Positions 16,974 through 25,858 of a DNA stretch of 38,215 nucleotides are shown here, piece after piece (within the stretch, counting starts at the first letter, position 1; the number at the start of each line of letters is the position of its first letter). The notes below the pieces were generated by a model. The model did no database searches. It saw only the letters and a program-made list of their open reading frames with translations, and had not been told where the DNA came from. The stretch is from Candidatus Eiseniibacteriota bacterium. Lineage in GTDB: Bacteria; Eisenbacteria; RBG-16-71-46. The position numbers were made by a program, and so were the translations under genes. Location of the stretch: NCBI GenBank assembly GCA_016215625.1, contig JACRIW010000078.1, positions 1 through 38,215 on the forward strand, written 5' to 3'.

Positions 16974-18004
16974 GCGACCGCATCGTGGAGCTTTCGGCCG
17001 CCCGCGCCTTCGAGGGCGCGGTGATCGAGGAACCGGCGGCGCCGGGCCCGAACTGGGGCGCGCTCGCGCGTGCCGCCTGGTCGCACCGCGGACGGCTCGC
17101 GGCGGGCGCCGTGGCGGGCGCCGTGCTCGCGGTCGCGCTGTCGTTCGTGCTTCCTCCCACCTACGTCGCGAACGTCGCGCTGCTCGAGGCCCCGCGCCCC
17201 GGCGGCGGCTCGGCGCTCGACCAGCTCGGCCTGCAGGCCGAGATGCTCGGCATCAAGGGCGGCGGCGGCAGCAACGCGCTGACGTATCCCGACATCCTGC
17301 GCAGCCGCCGGCTGCTCACGACGCTGCTCGAGGAGAAGTACACCGACCGGAAGGGCGCGTCCGTCGCGCTCATCGATCACGTCATGGGCGGCAAGCCCTC
17401 GCCGCAGCGCAGCGAGCTCGCGGTGCAGGAGATGCGCGAGCGCCTCGACATCGGGCTCGACCGCCGCACGAACCTGTTGCGCGTCGGCGTGAAGGACCGC
17501 GATCCCGTGCTCGCCGCCGCGGTCGCGAACCGGCTGTGCACGGCGCTGCAGGACGTGCTCACGCACGCCATGATGACGCAGGCGAGCGCGAACCGGCGGT
17601 TCATCGAGGAGCGTCTCGCTTCGGCCGAGCGTGAACTCGCGGGCGCGGAAGCCTCGCTGCGCGCGTTCCGCGAAGCGAACCTGCACGTGGACTCGCCGCG
17701 GCTCGTGCTCGAACAGGCGCGGCTCGCGCGCGAGATGCGCGTGCGCGAGGAAGTCGTGATCGCGCTCTCGCGCCAGTACGAGATCGCGCGTGTCGACGAG
17801 AACCGCGACGTGCCCGTGCTCAACGTGATGGATCCCGCGGTCGTGCCCGCGTTCCGCAGCTCACCCCGCCGCGCGCCCATGGCGCTCGCCGGCGTGCTGC
17901 TCGGGCTCGCGGTCGCGGCGGCCGCGTCCACGGACCGCTGGCGTCGCCACGGCGCAGGCTCGTCCGCTTCCGCCGCGATTGCGACGGAGCCGAAGGCCGC
18001 ATGA
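16970..18004 (+). CDS. Wzz/GumC-like polysaccharide co-polymerase without kinase domain
   Basis: The 344-residue product has a short cytoplasmic N-terminus, a transmembrane helix at about 43-63 and a periplasmic domain with the family opening PPTYVANVALLEAP. A coiled-coil region spans about 195-255 (RRFIEERLASAERELAGAE) and a second helix lies near the C-terminus (MALAGVLLGLAVAAAAS). These proteins sit in the inner membrane, set chain length and contact the export channel. The protein ends 29 residues after the second helix, so no BY-kinase domain is fused and no separate one is found nearby. Start ATG and stop both overlap the neighbouring genes by 4 bases (ATGA). Confidence 0.88.
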   Translation: MSDRIVELSAARAFEGAVIEEPAAPGPNWGALARAAWSHRGRLAAGAVAGAVLAVALSFVLPPTYVANVALLEAPRPGGGSALDQLGLQAEMLGIKGGGGSNALTYPDILRSRRLLTTLLEEKYTDRKGASVALIDHVMGGKPSPQRSELAVQEMRERLDIGLDRRTNLLRVGVKDRDPVLAAAVANRLCTALQDVLTHAMMTQASANRRFIEERLASAERELAGAEASLRAFREANLHVDSPRLVLEQARLAREMRVREEVVIALSRQYEIARVDENRDVPVLNVMDPAVVPAFRSSPRRAPMALAGVLLGLAVAAAASTDRWRRHGAGSSASAAIATEPKAA

Positions 18005-19599
18005 GCGCACCCGCGGCGTTGCGCCCCACCGCCCCCGCGGAGGAGCACGACACGTTCGAGTGCGCCGAAGAAGGCGCCTGGCCGCGTGAGGACCTGCGCC
18101 TGGTGGAACCTCCCGCCGCGGCGGGAGCGCGAGGGAACGCGCTCCCGCCCGCGGCGCCGTCTGTGCCGAAGGCGCACCCCTGGGCGGCGAGCTTCGCGGG
18201 CCAGCTGGCCTGGAACGTCGTGAGCGAGGTCGCCGCGCGCGGCGCGTCGCTGTGGCTGTCGTTCTGGTGCGCGCGGGCGCTGAGCGTGAGCACGTTCGGA
18301 CGGTTCACGTTCGCGCTCGCGCTGACCCAGTACCTGTGGCTCATCGGCGACGCGACCGCGAACGGCGGCTTCGCCGCGCGCGAGATCGCGCGGCTGCGCG
18401 TGGAGCACCCCGGCCGGGCCTCGCGCCTCGCGGGGCGGTTCCTGTCGCTGCGATTCGGCGCCGGCGTCGCGATCGCGGCGCTCGTCGCGTGCGCCGCGCT
18501 CGTGCTGCCGCTGGACTCCGACACGCGCGGTGCGCTGATCGGCGCGACCACGTTCCTGCTCGCGTACGGCGCGTTCGCGGACTGGGGGCTGCGCGCGTTC
18601 GAGGACTTCCGCGGGCTCGCGTTCGCGAGCCTCGCCGCCGCCGCCACGCTCGTCGTGACGACCATGGCCTGGCTGCCCGCGCACCCGCAGGCGTCACTCG
18701 CCGCCGCGCTGTGGGGCGCGTCGTTCGCCGTCGCGGCGCTCATCGCATTCGTGCGCCTCGCGTCCTCGGGCCGCGTGCGTTTCGCGCCGCCGCATCCGGC
18801 CGACGCGCGCCACTGGCGCCGTTCGGCGGTGTTCTCGCTCGGATCGGTCGCCGGGATCGGCATCGTACAAGCCCCCCTGCTCGCCATGGGGCTGCTCGGG
18901 GAAGCGCATGCGAACGGCCTCTTCGGCGCGTCCTACCGGCTCGTCGTCGCCGTGCTCGGCGTGTTCAGCGTGCTCTGGTGGCCGCTCTTCCCCGTGCTCT
19001 CGCGCTCGCGCCCGGGCAGCGGCGAGTTCTCCGACGCGCTCGCGGCGCTCGCCCGCACAGCCATGCTGCTCGCGCTGCCCGCGACGATCCTTCTCCTCGT
19101 CTGGCCGAGCCAGGTGCTCACGCTCGCGTTCGGCGAGCGCTACTCCGGTGGCGCCACCGCGCTGCGCATCGCCGCGGCCGGCATTCCCGTCTACGCGTGG
19201 TCCGGCCTGCTCGAGCAGGCCTGCCTCGCGACCGGGCTCGAGGCGCTGCGCGCGCGCACCTACGGCATCGCCGCCGTGCTCGTGACGGTGGCCGCGTGCG
19301 CCACCGTGCCGCGCTTCGGCGCCGCCGCCGCCGCGGCACTCATGCTCGGCACCTTCGTCTTCACGTCGGCCGTCTTCCTCGCCGCGATGCACGGGCAGCT
19401 GCCACTCGCGCACATGCGCCGTTCGCTGCGCCCGGCGTTCGTGCTCGGTGGCGCGCTCGCGCTCGTCTGGGGCGGCTGCGCCGCGCTGCACGCGCCGTTC
19501 CTGCCGTCGCTCGCCGTCGGCTCGATCGCGTACGCCGCGGCCGTGCTCGGGCGCGGCGACCTGCACCTGTCCCGCCGCACGAAAGGTGTACGGCCATGA
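18001..19599 (+). CDS. Wzx-type polysaccharide flippase (MOP/MATE superfamily)
   Basis: The 532-residue product has about 12-14 hydrophobic helices starting near residue 62 (FAGQLAWNVVSEVAARGASLWLSF), the arrangement of MOP-superfamily lipid-linked oligosaccharide flippases. It should turn undecaprenyl-linked repeat units to the periplasmic face. The first 60 residues are a polar Pro/Ala-rich extension that most relatives lack; its coding DNA contains a strong hairpin (18121-18148). The ATG overlaps the Wzz-like stop by 4 bases and the stop overlaps the next ATG likewise. A start further inside the extension is possible but has no better ribosome-binding site, so I kept the coupled ATG. Confidence 0.87.
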   Translation: MSAPAALRPTAPAEEHDTFECAEEGAWPREDLRLVEPPAAAGARGNALPPAAPSVPKAHPWAASFAGQLAWNVVSEVAARGASLWLSFWCARALSVSTFGRFTFALALTQYLWLIGDATANGGFAAREIARLRVEHPGRASRLAGRFLSLRFGAGVAIAALVACAALVLPLDSDTRGALIGATTFLLAYGAFADWGLRAFEDFRGLAFASLAAAATLVVTTMAWLPAHPQASLAAALWGASFAVAALIAFVRLASSGRVRFAPPHPADARHWRRSAVFSLGSVAGIGIVQAPLLAMGLLGEAHANGLFGASYRLVVAVLGVFSVLWWPLFPVLSRSRPGSGEFSDALAALARTAMLLALPATILLLVWPSQVLTLAFGERYSGGATALRIAAAGIPVYAWSGLLEQACLATGLEALRARTYGIAAVLVTVAACATVPRFGAAAAAALMLGTFVFTSAVFLAAMHGQLPLAHMRRSLRPAFVLGGALALVWGGCAALHAPFLPSLAVGSIAYAAAVLGRGDLHLSRRTKGVRP

Positions 19600-20669
19600 A
19601 CGCTCCCCGACTCGCCCTGCGCCCGCTTCCCGGCGTGCCGTTCGTCTCGGTGCTGCTCGCGGTGCGCAACGAGGAACGTCACATCTGCGGCGCGCTCGAC
19701 GCGGTGCGCGCGCAGGACTGGCCGCGGGACCGCATGGAGATCCTCGTGGCGGACGGCCGTTCCACCGACGCGACGCGTGCGCTCGTGGAGCGCGTGGCCG
19801 CGCGCGATCCGCGCGTGCGCCTCGTGGACAATCCCGAGCGCTTCGTCGCCCAGGGCCTCAACCGCGCGCTCGCCGCGTCGCGCGGCGACGTGATCGTGCG
19901 CGTGGACGGTCACTGCCGCATTCCGGCGGGCTACGTGCGCGCGGGCGTGCAAGCGCTGCGCGCCCAGGCGCTCGCGTGCGCGGGCGGACCGGTGCGCGCG
20001 CTCGGCGAAACGCCGATCGCCCGTGCCATCGCCCTGGCGATGAGCACTCCCTTCGGCGTGGGCGGCGCGACGTTCCGTTTCTCGCGCGAGGAGTGCGACG
20101 TGGACCACCTGCCGTTCGGCGTGTGGCCGCGCGAGGTGTTCGAACGCCTCGGCGGATTCGACGAGGCGCTCGTGCGCAACCAGGACGCCGAGTTCTCCGA
20201 TCGCCTGCGCCGCGCGGGCGGCCGCATCCGGTTGCTGCCGGAGCAGGTCTCCGACTACTGGAGCCGCGCTTCGCTCGGCGGGCTCTGGCGCCAGTATCAC
20301 GGCTACGGATTCTGGAAGGTCCGCGTGATCCGCAAGCGTGGCGGCTGGCCGTCTTCGCCCCGTCATCTCGTGCCTGCGGCGTTCGTGCTCGGCGTCTCGG
20401 GCGGCGTGCTGGCCGCCGCCGTCACGCAGGCCTGGGCGCTCGCGTTCGCCGTGCCGGCGCTGTACGCCGCGTTCCTCGCGCTCGCGACCGTCGCCACGTG
20501 GGTGACCCGCGGCGACGGCGCCGCCGCACTGCTGCCGCTCACGCTGCCCGTCCTGCACACGGCCTACGGCGCCGGTTTCCTCCGCGCACTGGTGATCGCG
20601 CAACCGCTCGTCTCCGCGGCCCCGGCGATCGCACCGCGCGAACTCGAATCAGGGCGGGTGGCGGCGTGA
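19596..20669 (+). CDS. Family 2 glycosyltransferase, ExoA-like
   Basis: The 357-residue product has a GT-A fold at its N-terminus: VSVLLAVRNEERHI, then VADGRSTDATRA (D53-x4-D58) and VRVDGHCRIP, whose D104-G-H replaces the usual DxD metal motif as in ExoA of succinoglycan synthesis. A GGFDEALVRNQDAEFSDRL segment supplies the acceptor-side ED/QD motif. The C-terminal third has hydrophobic helices (about 265-345), so it is membrane-attached. It probably adds one sugar of the repeat unit; the sugar is not predictable. It is encoded inside the chain of overlapping genes (ATGA before, GTGA after). Confidence 0.9.
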   Translation: MNAPRLALRPLPGVPFVSVLLAVRNEERHICGALDAVRAQDWPRDRMEILVADGRSTDATRALVERVAARDPRVRLVDNPERFVAQGLNRALAASRGDVIVRVDGHCRIPAGYVRAGVQALRAQALACAGGPVRALGETPIARAIALAMSTPFGVGGATFRFSREECDVDHLPFGVWPREVFERLGGFDEALVRNQDAEFSDRLRRAGGRIRLLPEQVSDYWSRASLGGLWRQYHGYGFWKVRVIRKRGGWPSSPRHLVPAAFVLGVSGGVLAAAVTQAWALAFAVPALYAAFLALATVATWVTRGDGAAALLPLTLPVLHTAYGAGFLRALVIAQPLVSAAPAIAPRELESGRVAA

Positions 20670-22120
20670 GCACGGTCCCGTTCGATCGCGCACCGGCGTC
20701 GCCGCGCGCACTCCCCGCGCTTCCCGCGGACACGCTTCCCGTGCTCGGTTGGGTGGCGCTCTGCCTGTTCGCGAGCGCGGTGTGGACCGACGCGTTCGTC
20801 TGGTGCGCGGGGCTCGGCCTCGCCGCGGCCGTCGCACGGCCGTTCGTGGACGGCTTCCGCCGCGGTTTCGACGCCTTCGACGTGCTCCCGCTCTTCACGC
20901 TGTATTACGCGCTCTCGCTCCTGCTGCGGGGGATGGGGCTGTTGTCGTTCGTGGACAGCCCGTACCTGCGCGAACTCGGCGACGCGCGCACCGGACACTA
21001 TCGTGCTCTCGTCGGCTGGGCGTTCTTCTACTCCGCCGTGGGCATGCAGGCGCTGTACGCCGGCTACCGCTCGCGGATCGGGACGCGCTGGGGAGAGGCA
21101 CTCGTGCGGCGCTTCCCGGCCCTGACGATGCCGTGGCGCGGACGGGTGCTGCCGATCGTCGTCGTCGTGCTCATGGTGATCGGCTTCGGCGCCGCGACGG
21201 CACGCGTGCACGGCCCGGCCGGATTCCTCACGGCCGCGGCGAACCCGATGAAGACGAACACGGAGGCGGCGGTCGGTTACTGGTGGCTCATCGCCGCGAC
21301 CGAGTTCGCGCTGGTCGGCTTCCACGTGCACATGCTCGGGCTGCTCCTGCGGCGCGACCCGCGCTTCCTGCTGCACTACTTCGTGCTCGGGATCGGGCTC
21401 GGTGTGCCGCTGTACCTCGCGAGCAGTTCGAAGTTCGTCCTGCTGCGCATCTTCCTGCTGCCCTGGCTCTACCGGCACTTCGTCGTGAAGCCGCTCCCCA
21501 TGTGGAAGGTCGTCGCCTCGTTCGCCGGCTTCGGTGCGCTCTTCCCGTTCTTCTACGCCTATCGCGCGCTCGGCATCCTGCGGCTCGACGCGCTGAAGGT
21601 GTACATCGACCAGGTGGACAACCCGCTGCTCCTCATGTTCAACCGCTCGTACGGCACCGACAGCCTCATGCTGATCGTGCACCGGACCGGCGTGACGCTG
21701 CCTTTCCAGTGGGGTCATTCGCTGCTCGACCTGTTCACGTTCTGGATCCCGCGCCTGCTCTGGCCTTCCAAGCCGCTCAGCTTCGGCCTCGCGTTCCCGG
21801 CCGCGTACATGCCCGACATGCACTGGGGCAACATGACGTACGCCTCGTGCTCGTTGCCCGGCGAGCTGTACCTGAACTTTCACGTGTTCGGCGTCGTCGC
21901 CGGCTGCGCGCTTCTCGGCATGGCGATGCGCGCGACCTACGCGGCCGCGCGCCGCGGACCGGGCGCCCTGCTCGTGTACGGCTACGCCTTCATCACGGCC
22001 ATGCACCTCGTCGAAGGCTGCATCGCGTCGCAGCTCGAGACCGCGATCACGCACCTCGTGCCCACCGTGATCGCGCTCGCCGTGCTCACGCGCCTTCCCG
22101 CCGTGCGGAGGCCGTCGTGA
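20666..22120 (+). CDS. Wzy-like polysaccharide polymerase (polytopic membrane protein)
   Basis: The 484-residue product has about 10-12 hydrophobic helices and a large extracytoplasmic loop near 310-400 (including DNPLLLMFNRSYGTDSLM). Such proteins are the least conserved of Wzx/Wzy systems. The call rests on topology, a loop of the O-antigen polymerase type and the position between flippase and glycosyltransferases. No other gene in the cluster can fill the polymerase role. The GTG start at 20666 overlaps the preceding TGA (GTGA), and the stop overlaps the next GTG the same way. Function by inference. Confidence 0.75.
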   Translation: MSTVPFDRAPASPRALPALPADTLPVLGWVALCLFASAVWTDAFVWCAGLGLAAAVARPFVDGFRRGFDAFDVLPLFTLYYALSLLLRGMGLLSFVDSPYLRELGDARTGHYRALVGWAFFYSAVGMQALYAGYRSRIGTRWGEALVRRFPALTMPWRGRVLPIVVVVLMVIGFGAATARVHGPAGFLTAAANPMKTNTEAAVGYWWLIAATEFALVGFHVHMLGLLLRRDPRFLLHYFVLGIGLGVPLYLASSSKFVLLRIFLLPWLYRHFVVKPLPMWKVVASFAGFGALFPFFYAYRALGILRLDALKVYIDQVDNPLLLMFNRSYGTDSLMLIVHRTGVTLPFQWGHSLLDLFTFWIPRLLWPSKPLSFGLAFPAAYMPDMHWGNMTYASCSLPGELYLNFHVFGVVAGCALLGMAMRATYAAARRGPGALLVYGYAFITAMHLVEGCIASQLETAITHLVPTVIALAVLTRLPAVRRPS

Positions 22121-23169
22121 GCGCGCTCACGATCGTCTTCGTCGGCCCGCTGTACGCCGGCAGCACGACGCGCCAGCGCATGCTCGCGCTCCAGACCATG
22201 GGGCACGCGGTCGTGCCCGTGGACATCGTCCCGGGCGGGCTCGCGGCGAAGCGGCTCACGTTCGGCTGGCGCGTGAAGCGCCGGCTGCTCGGCGACCGCG
22301 ACGAATCGCGCACGAACGAGCGCCTGCTCGCGCTGCCCGAGTCCCCGGCGCCGGACCTCGTCTGGATCGAGAAGGGCCTCACGATCGAACCCGCGACGCT
22401 GCGCGCGCTGCGCGGCCGCTGGCCGCACACGACGTTCGTGTCGTTCTCGCCGGACGACATGTTCAACCCGCGCAACCAGTCGCGTCAGTGGATCGGCGGC
22501 ATCGGCCTGTACGACCTGCACGTCACGACCAAGACGTTCAACGTTTCCGAGCTGCGCTCCGCGGGTGCGCGCGACGTCTTCTACTTCGACAAGGGATACA
22601 GCCCGCAGGTGCACCGCCCGCATCCGGTCACGCCGGAGCTGCGGGAACGTCTCGGCGGCGACGTGGGTTTCGTGGGATGGCCGGAGGGCGCGCGCGAACG
22701 GTCCATGCGCTTTCTCGCCCGACACGGTGTTCCCGTGCGCGTGTGGGGGCCGTGGCCGCGCTGGAAGGGCACGAGGAACCTGATCGTCGAGGGCCGCCCG
22801 CTCTGGGACGCCGAATACGCGCAGGCGCTCTCGGCGTTCCGGATCAACCTGGGGTTCCTGCGCCGCGTGAACCGTGACCGGCACACCACGCGCAGCATCG
22901 AGATTCCCGCGTGCGGCGGCTTCCTGCTGGCCGAGCGCACCGAGGAGCACCTCGCGCTGTTCCGCGAGGGCGTCGAAGCCGAGTTCTTCGCGAGCGACGA
23001 CGAGCTGCTCGAGAAGACGAAGTGGTATCTCGCGCACGAAGAGGAACGCGCGCGCATCGCCGCCGCCGGCCTCGCCCGCTGCATCGACGGCGGGTACGAC
23101 AACGAAAGCCGACTCACGTCCGTGCTCCAGTACGCGCTCGCCGCCCACGGCGCGAGCGCCGCCGCCTGA
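22117..23169 (+). CDS. CgeB/YkvP-like glycosyltransferase
   Basis: The 350-residue product is soluble and has the two-domain GT-B look of the CgeB family. The N-terminal part includes DLVWIEKGLTIEP and SFSPDDMFNP. The C-terminal part has IEIPACGGFLLAERTEEHL and the typical closing pattern of a helix with EERARIAAAGLARC. It should transfer a nucleotide-activated sugar in the cytoplasm to the growing lipid-linked unit; donor and acceptor are unknown. The start is the GTG at 22117 overlapping the previous stop. The next gene begins 11 bases later. Confidence 0.85.
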   Translation: MSALTIVFVGPLYAGSTTRQRMLALQTMGHAVVPVDIVPGGLAAKRLTFGWRVKRRLLGDRDESRTNERLLALPESPAPDLVWIEKGLTIEPATLRALRGRWPHTTFVSFSPDDMFNPRNQSRQWIGGIGLYDLHVTTKTFNVSELRSAGARDVFYFDKGYSPQVHRPHPVTPELRERLGGDVGFVGWPEGARERSMRFLARHGVPVRVWGPWPRWKGTRNLIVEGRPLWDAEYAQALSAFRINLGFLRRVNRDRHTTRSIEIPACGGFLLAERTEEHLALFREGVEAEFFASDDELLEKTKWYLAHEEERARIAAAGLARCIDGGYDNESRLTSVLQYALAAHGASAAA

Positions 23170-23180
23170 CCGGGAGCCCC

Positions 23181-24248
23181 ATGGCACGCATCGCCTACTT
23201 CTATCGTGAGATGTCGGAGTACATCGAGATCGACCTGCGCGCGCTCGCCACGCGGCACACGGTGAGCGTCACGGGCTGCCCCACGCGCTGGCCGCACCCG
23301 CTGCGCACGTGGCGCACGGTCTCGGAGGCCGACGTCGTGATGAGCTGGTTCGCCTCGTGGCACGCGTTCCTGCCGGCGCTGTTCGCACGCCTGCAGGGCA
23401 AGCCCGTCGTGCTCACGGTGGGCGGCTACGACACCGCGTGCCTGCCGGGCATCGACTACGGGCACCAGCGCGGCGGGCTGAAGTCGTGGATCGCGAGGCG
23501 CGTGATGTCGCTCGCGACGAAGCTCGTCGCGATCTCGGACTTCACCGTGCGCGAACTCGACGCGATGGGCTTCCGCGGCGGCAAGGTCGCGCTGATCCCG
23601 CTCGGGCTCGACCCCGCGCGCTACGCCGCACGCGAGCACCGCGATCGCTCGCTCGTCATCACGACCGGGGGCGTCAACCGCAACAACCTGGACCGCAAGG
23701 GACTCGAGACGTTCGTACGCGCCGCGGCGCTGCTTCCGGACCGGCGTTTCGTGGTGGTCGGCGCGTGGATGGACGACGCGGTCGAGCACCTGAAGTCGTT
23801 CGCGACGCCCAACGTGACGTTCACGGGCCGGCTCGCGCACGAGGACAAGGTGAAGTGGATGGCGCGCGCCGCCGTGGTCGTGCAGGCGTCGCAGCACGAA
23901 GCCTTCGGGCTGTCGCTCGCCGAGAGCATGCTGTGCGGGTGCGTGCCCGTGGTCACGGCGGCCGGTGCGCTGCCCTGGGTCGCCGGGGGAACGGGCGAGG
24001 TCGTGCCCACGCAGGAGACCGCTGCGCTCGCGGCCGCGATCGACCGAGCGTTGTCACGGCCGGCGTCCGCGAGCGTGGCGCCGCGAGAGCGCATCCTGGC
24101 CGAGTTCACCGTCGAGAGGCGCGCCGCCGCGCTCGAGGGCCTGCTCGCCTCGCAGGGCGTCCGTCCCGGGGTGGTCCCATCGTCCGGCGCGATCGCGAGC
24201 GAGGACCGGGACCGATCCGCGGAGCACCCCGCCCGACGGGCGGCCTGA
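23181..24248 (+). CDS. Family 4 glycosyltransferase
   Basis: The 355-residue product is a GT-B enzyme. The acceptor-binding half runs to about residue 140 and ends with the linker VALIPLGLDPARY. The donor half begins RSLVITTGGVNRNNLDRKG and contains QHEAFGLSLAES, where E240 and E248 form the E-x7-E motif of GT4 retaining enzymes. It probably extends the polysaccharide repeat unit. The ATG at 23181 has CGGGAG about 8 bases upstream and is the only gene in this run that does not overlap its predecessor. The last 35 residues are polar and probably disordered. It ends the first exopolysaccharide transcription unit. Confidence 0.92.
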   Translation: MARIAYFYREMSEYIEIDLRALATRHTVSVTGCPTRWPHPLRTWRTVSEADVVMSWFASWHAFLPALFARLQGKPVVLTVGGYDTACLPGIDYGHQRGGLKSWIARRVMSLATKLVAISDFTVRELDAMGFRGGKVALIPLGLDPARYAAREHRDRSLVITTGGVNRNNLDRKGLETFVRAAALLPDRRFVVVGAWMDDAVEHLKSFATPNVTFTGRLAHEDKVKWMARAAVVVQASQHEAFGLSLAESMLCGCVPVVTAAGALPWVAGGTGEVVPTQETAALAAAIDRALSRPASASVAPRERILAEFTVERRAAALEGLLASQGVRPGVVPSSGAIASEDRDRSAEHPARRAA

Positions 24249-24607
24249 GAGGCTTTTCCACGCAGTCGAAGGCAATTCCCGCTGAATGTCCGGCATTGGT
24301 GTGCCGATGCACGGGGTGTCACCGCCACCGCACCGCGGTGCGATGTCCCCCCTCGGACATCCGGCAGGAACGCAGAAGAACATCGCCGTACACAATCGAA
24401 ATCGAGTACCACCGGCTTCGTCTTCCTCCCTCGGAACCAGGCCGGGACGCTCCTTCGTCCGGATCGCAGTACCGGACGCGTGGCTCCCTCCTGGTGGAAT
24501 GAAGACCGCCCCCCGCGGCCCCGGTGTGCTCGGCAGGGAAGCATTCACGCAGCAGGGCCCCACGCCCTTCGCGGCGGAAGGCAGATTCCGAGGGAGGACC
24601 GCAGCAC
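24249..24607 (+). promoter_or_regulatory. 359-base leader inside the exopolysaccharide locus with palindromes
   Basis: There is no credible gene here, yet flanking genes in the locus overlap. It holds a 14-bp perfect palindrome (CGCACCGCGGTGCG, 24329-24342) running directly into a hairpin with 7-bp arms (24342-24348 and 24355-24361, GATGTCC/GGACATC). A further AATGTCC lies at 24285-24291. An AT-richer patch around 24380-24410 could hold a -10 element. It is likely a second promoter and regulatory site for the aminotransferase unit; no known riboswitch class is recognised. Confidence 0.5.
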
Positions 24608-25858
24608 ATGCGTACTTTGGCGCTCGAGGGGGGACGCCCCGTCCGGCCGGATTTCCTGGTCTTCGGACGGCCGCTGATCGGCGAGGAAGAGATCGCCGAG
24701 GTCGTGGACACGCTCCGGTCCGGATGGATCGGCTACGGCCCGAAGAGCATCCGCTTCGAGGAAGACTTCGCCGCGTACACGCGTGCCCCGCACGCGCTGT
24801 CGATGAACTCCGCCACCGCGGCCCTGCACCTCGCGCTGATCGGCGCGGGTGTCGGCCCCGGTGACGAGGTGATCACGACGCCGCTCACGTTCACGGCCAC
24901 CGCGAACGTGATCGCGCACGTCGGCGCGAAGCCCGTGTTCGTGGACGTCGAGGAGCGCACGCAGAACATCGACGTGTCGCGCATCGAGCGCGCGATCACG
25001 CCGCGCACGAAGGCGATCCTGCCCGTGCACATGTGCGGCTGGCCGTGCGACATGAACGCGATCCAGGCGATCGCGAAGCGCCACGGCCTCGTCGTCATCG
25101 AGGACGCCGCGCACGCGAGCGAGACGTGGTACGAGGGGCGCAAGGTCGGCTCGATCAGCGACTACACCGCGTTCTCGTTCTACGCGACGAAGAACATGAC
25201 GACGGCCGAGGGCGGCATGCTCACGATGAGCGAGAACGCCGCGTTCGACCGCATCAAGGCGCTGCGCCTGCACGGCCTCGACAAGGACGCGTGGAAGCGC
25301 TACTCGCCGGGCGGCTTCCTGCCCTACGAGACGCTCGAGCCGGGCTGGAAGTACAACATGACCGACGTGCAGGCCTCGATGGGGCTGCACCAGCTGGCGC
25401 GGCTCGAAGCGAACCTGCTCGTGCGCCAGGACATCTGGCGCGCGTACGACGCGGCGTTCGCGGGGCTCGACGGCGTCACCACGCCGCAGGTCCGCGACCA
25501 CGGCCAGACGCGCCATGCGCGCCACCTCTACACGCTGCGCATCGAGGCCGAGGACTTCGGCTGCGACCGCATGCAGTTCATCCGTGCGCTGGGCGCGGAG
25601 AACATCGGCTCGGGCATCCACTTCGTGCCGCTGCACCTGCACCGCTGGCACCGGGAGCACCACGGCACGGGCCGCGGCGACTTCCCGGTCGCCGAGGCGA
25701 TCGGCGACACCACCGTGTCGCTGCCGCTGTCCGCGGCGATGACCGCCGAGGACACGAAGGACGTGATCGACGCCGTGAAGAAGATCGCGGCGCACTACCG
25801 CTCGAATCCCGTGGCCGTCCCCGGCTGGCGGGAGGCCGAGCACCGGGAGGCCGCATGA
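24608..25858 (+). CDS. DegT/DnrJ/EryC1/StrS-family sugar aminotransferase
   Basis: The 416-residue product has the full fold-type I PLP enzyme layout: GPKSIRFEEDFA near the start, a phosphate-binding NSATAALHLAL, D166 in VIEDAAHA to hold the pyridine nitrogen, and K195 in FYATKNMTTAEGG as the PLP lysine. Members aminate keto-sugar nucleotides (for example to 4-amino-4,6-dideoxy or 3-amino sugars), so the polysaccharide probably contains an amino sugar. The matching dehydratase is not in the window. The ATG at 24608 has GGGAGG about 12 bases upstream. It heads the second unit and overlaps the priming transferase gene by 4 bases. Confidence 0.95.
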   Translation: MRTLALEGGRPVRPDFLVFGRPLIGEEEIAEVVDTLRSGWIGYGPKSIRFEEDFAAYTRAPHALSMNSATAALHLALIGAGVGPGDEVITTPLTFTATANVIAHVGAKPVFVDVEERTQNIDVSRIERAITPRTKAILPVHMCGWPCDMNAIQAIAKRHGLVVIEDAAHASETWYEGRKVGSISDYTAFSFYATKNMTTAEGGMLTMSENAAFDRIKALRLHGLDKDAWKRYSPGGFLPYETLEPGWKYNMTDVQASMGLHQLARLEANLLVRQDIWRAYDAAFAGLDGVTTPQVRDHGQTRHARHLYTLRIEAEDFGCDRMQFIRALGAENIGSGIHFVPLHLHRWHREHHGTGRGDFPVAEAIGDTTVSLPLSAAMTAEDTKDVIDAVKKIAAHYRSNPVAVPGWREAEHREAA

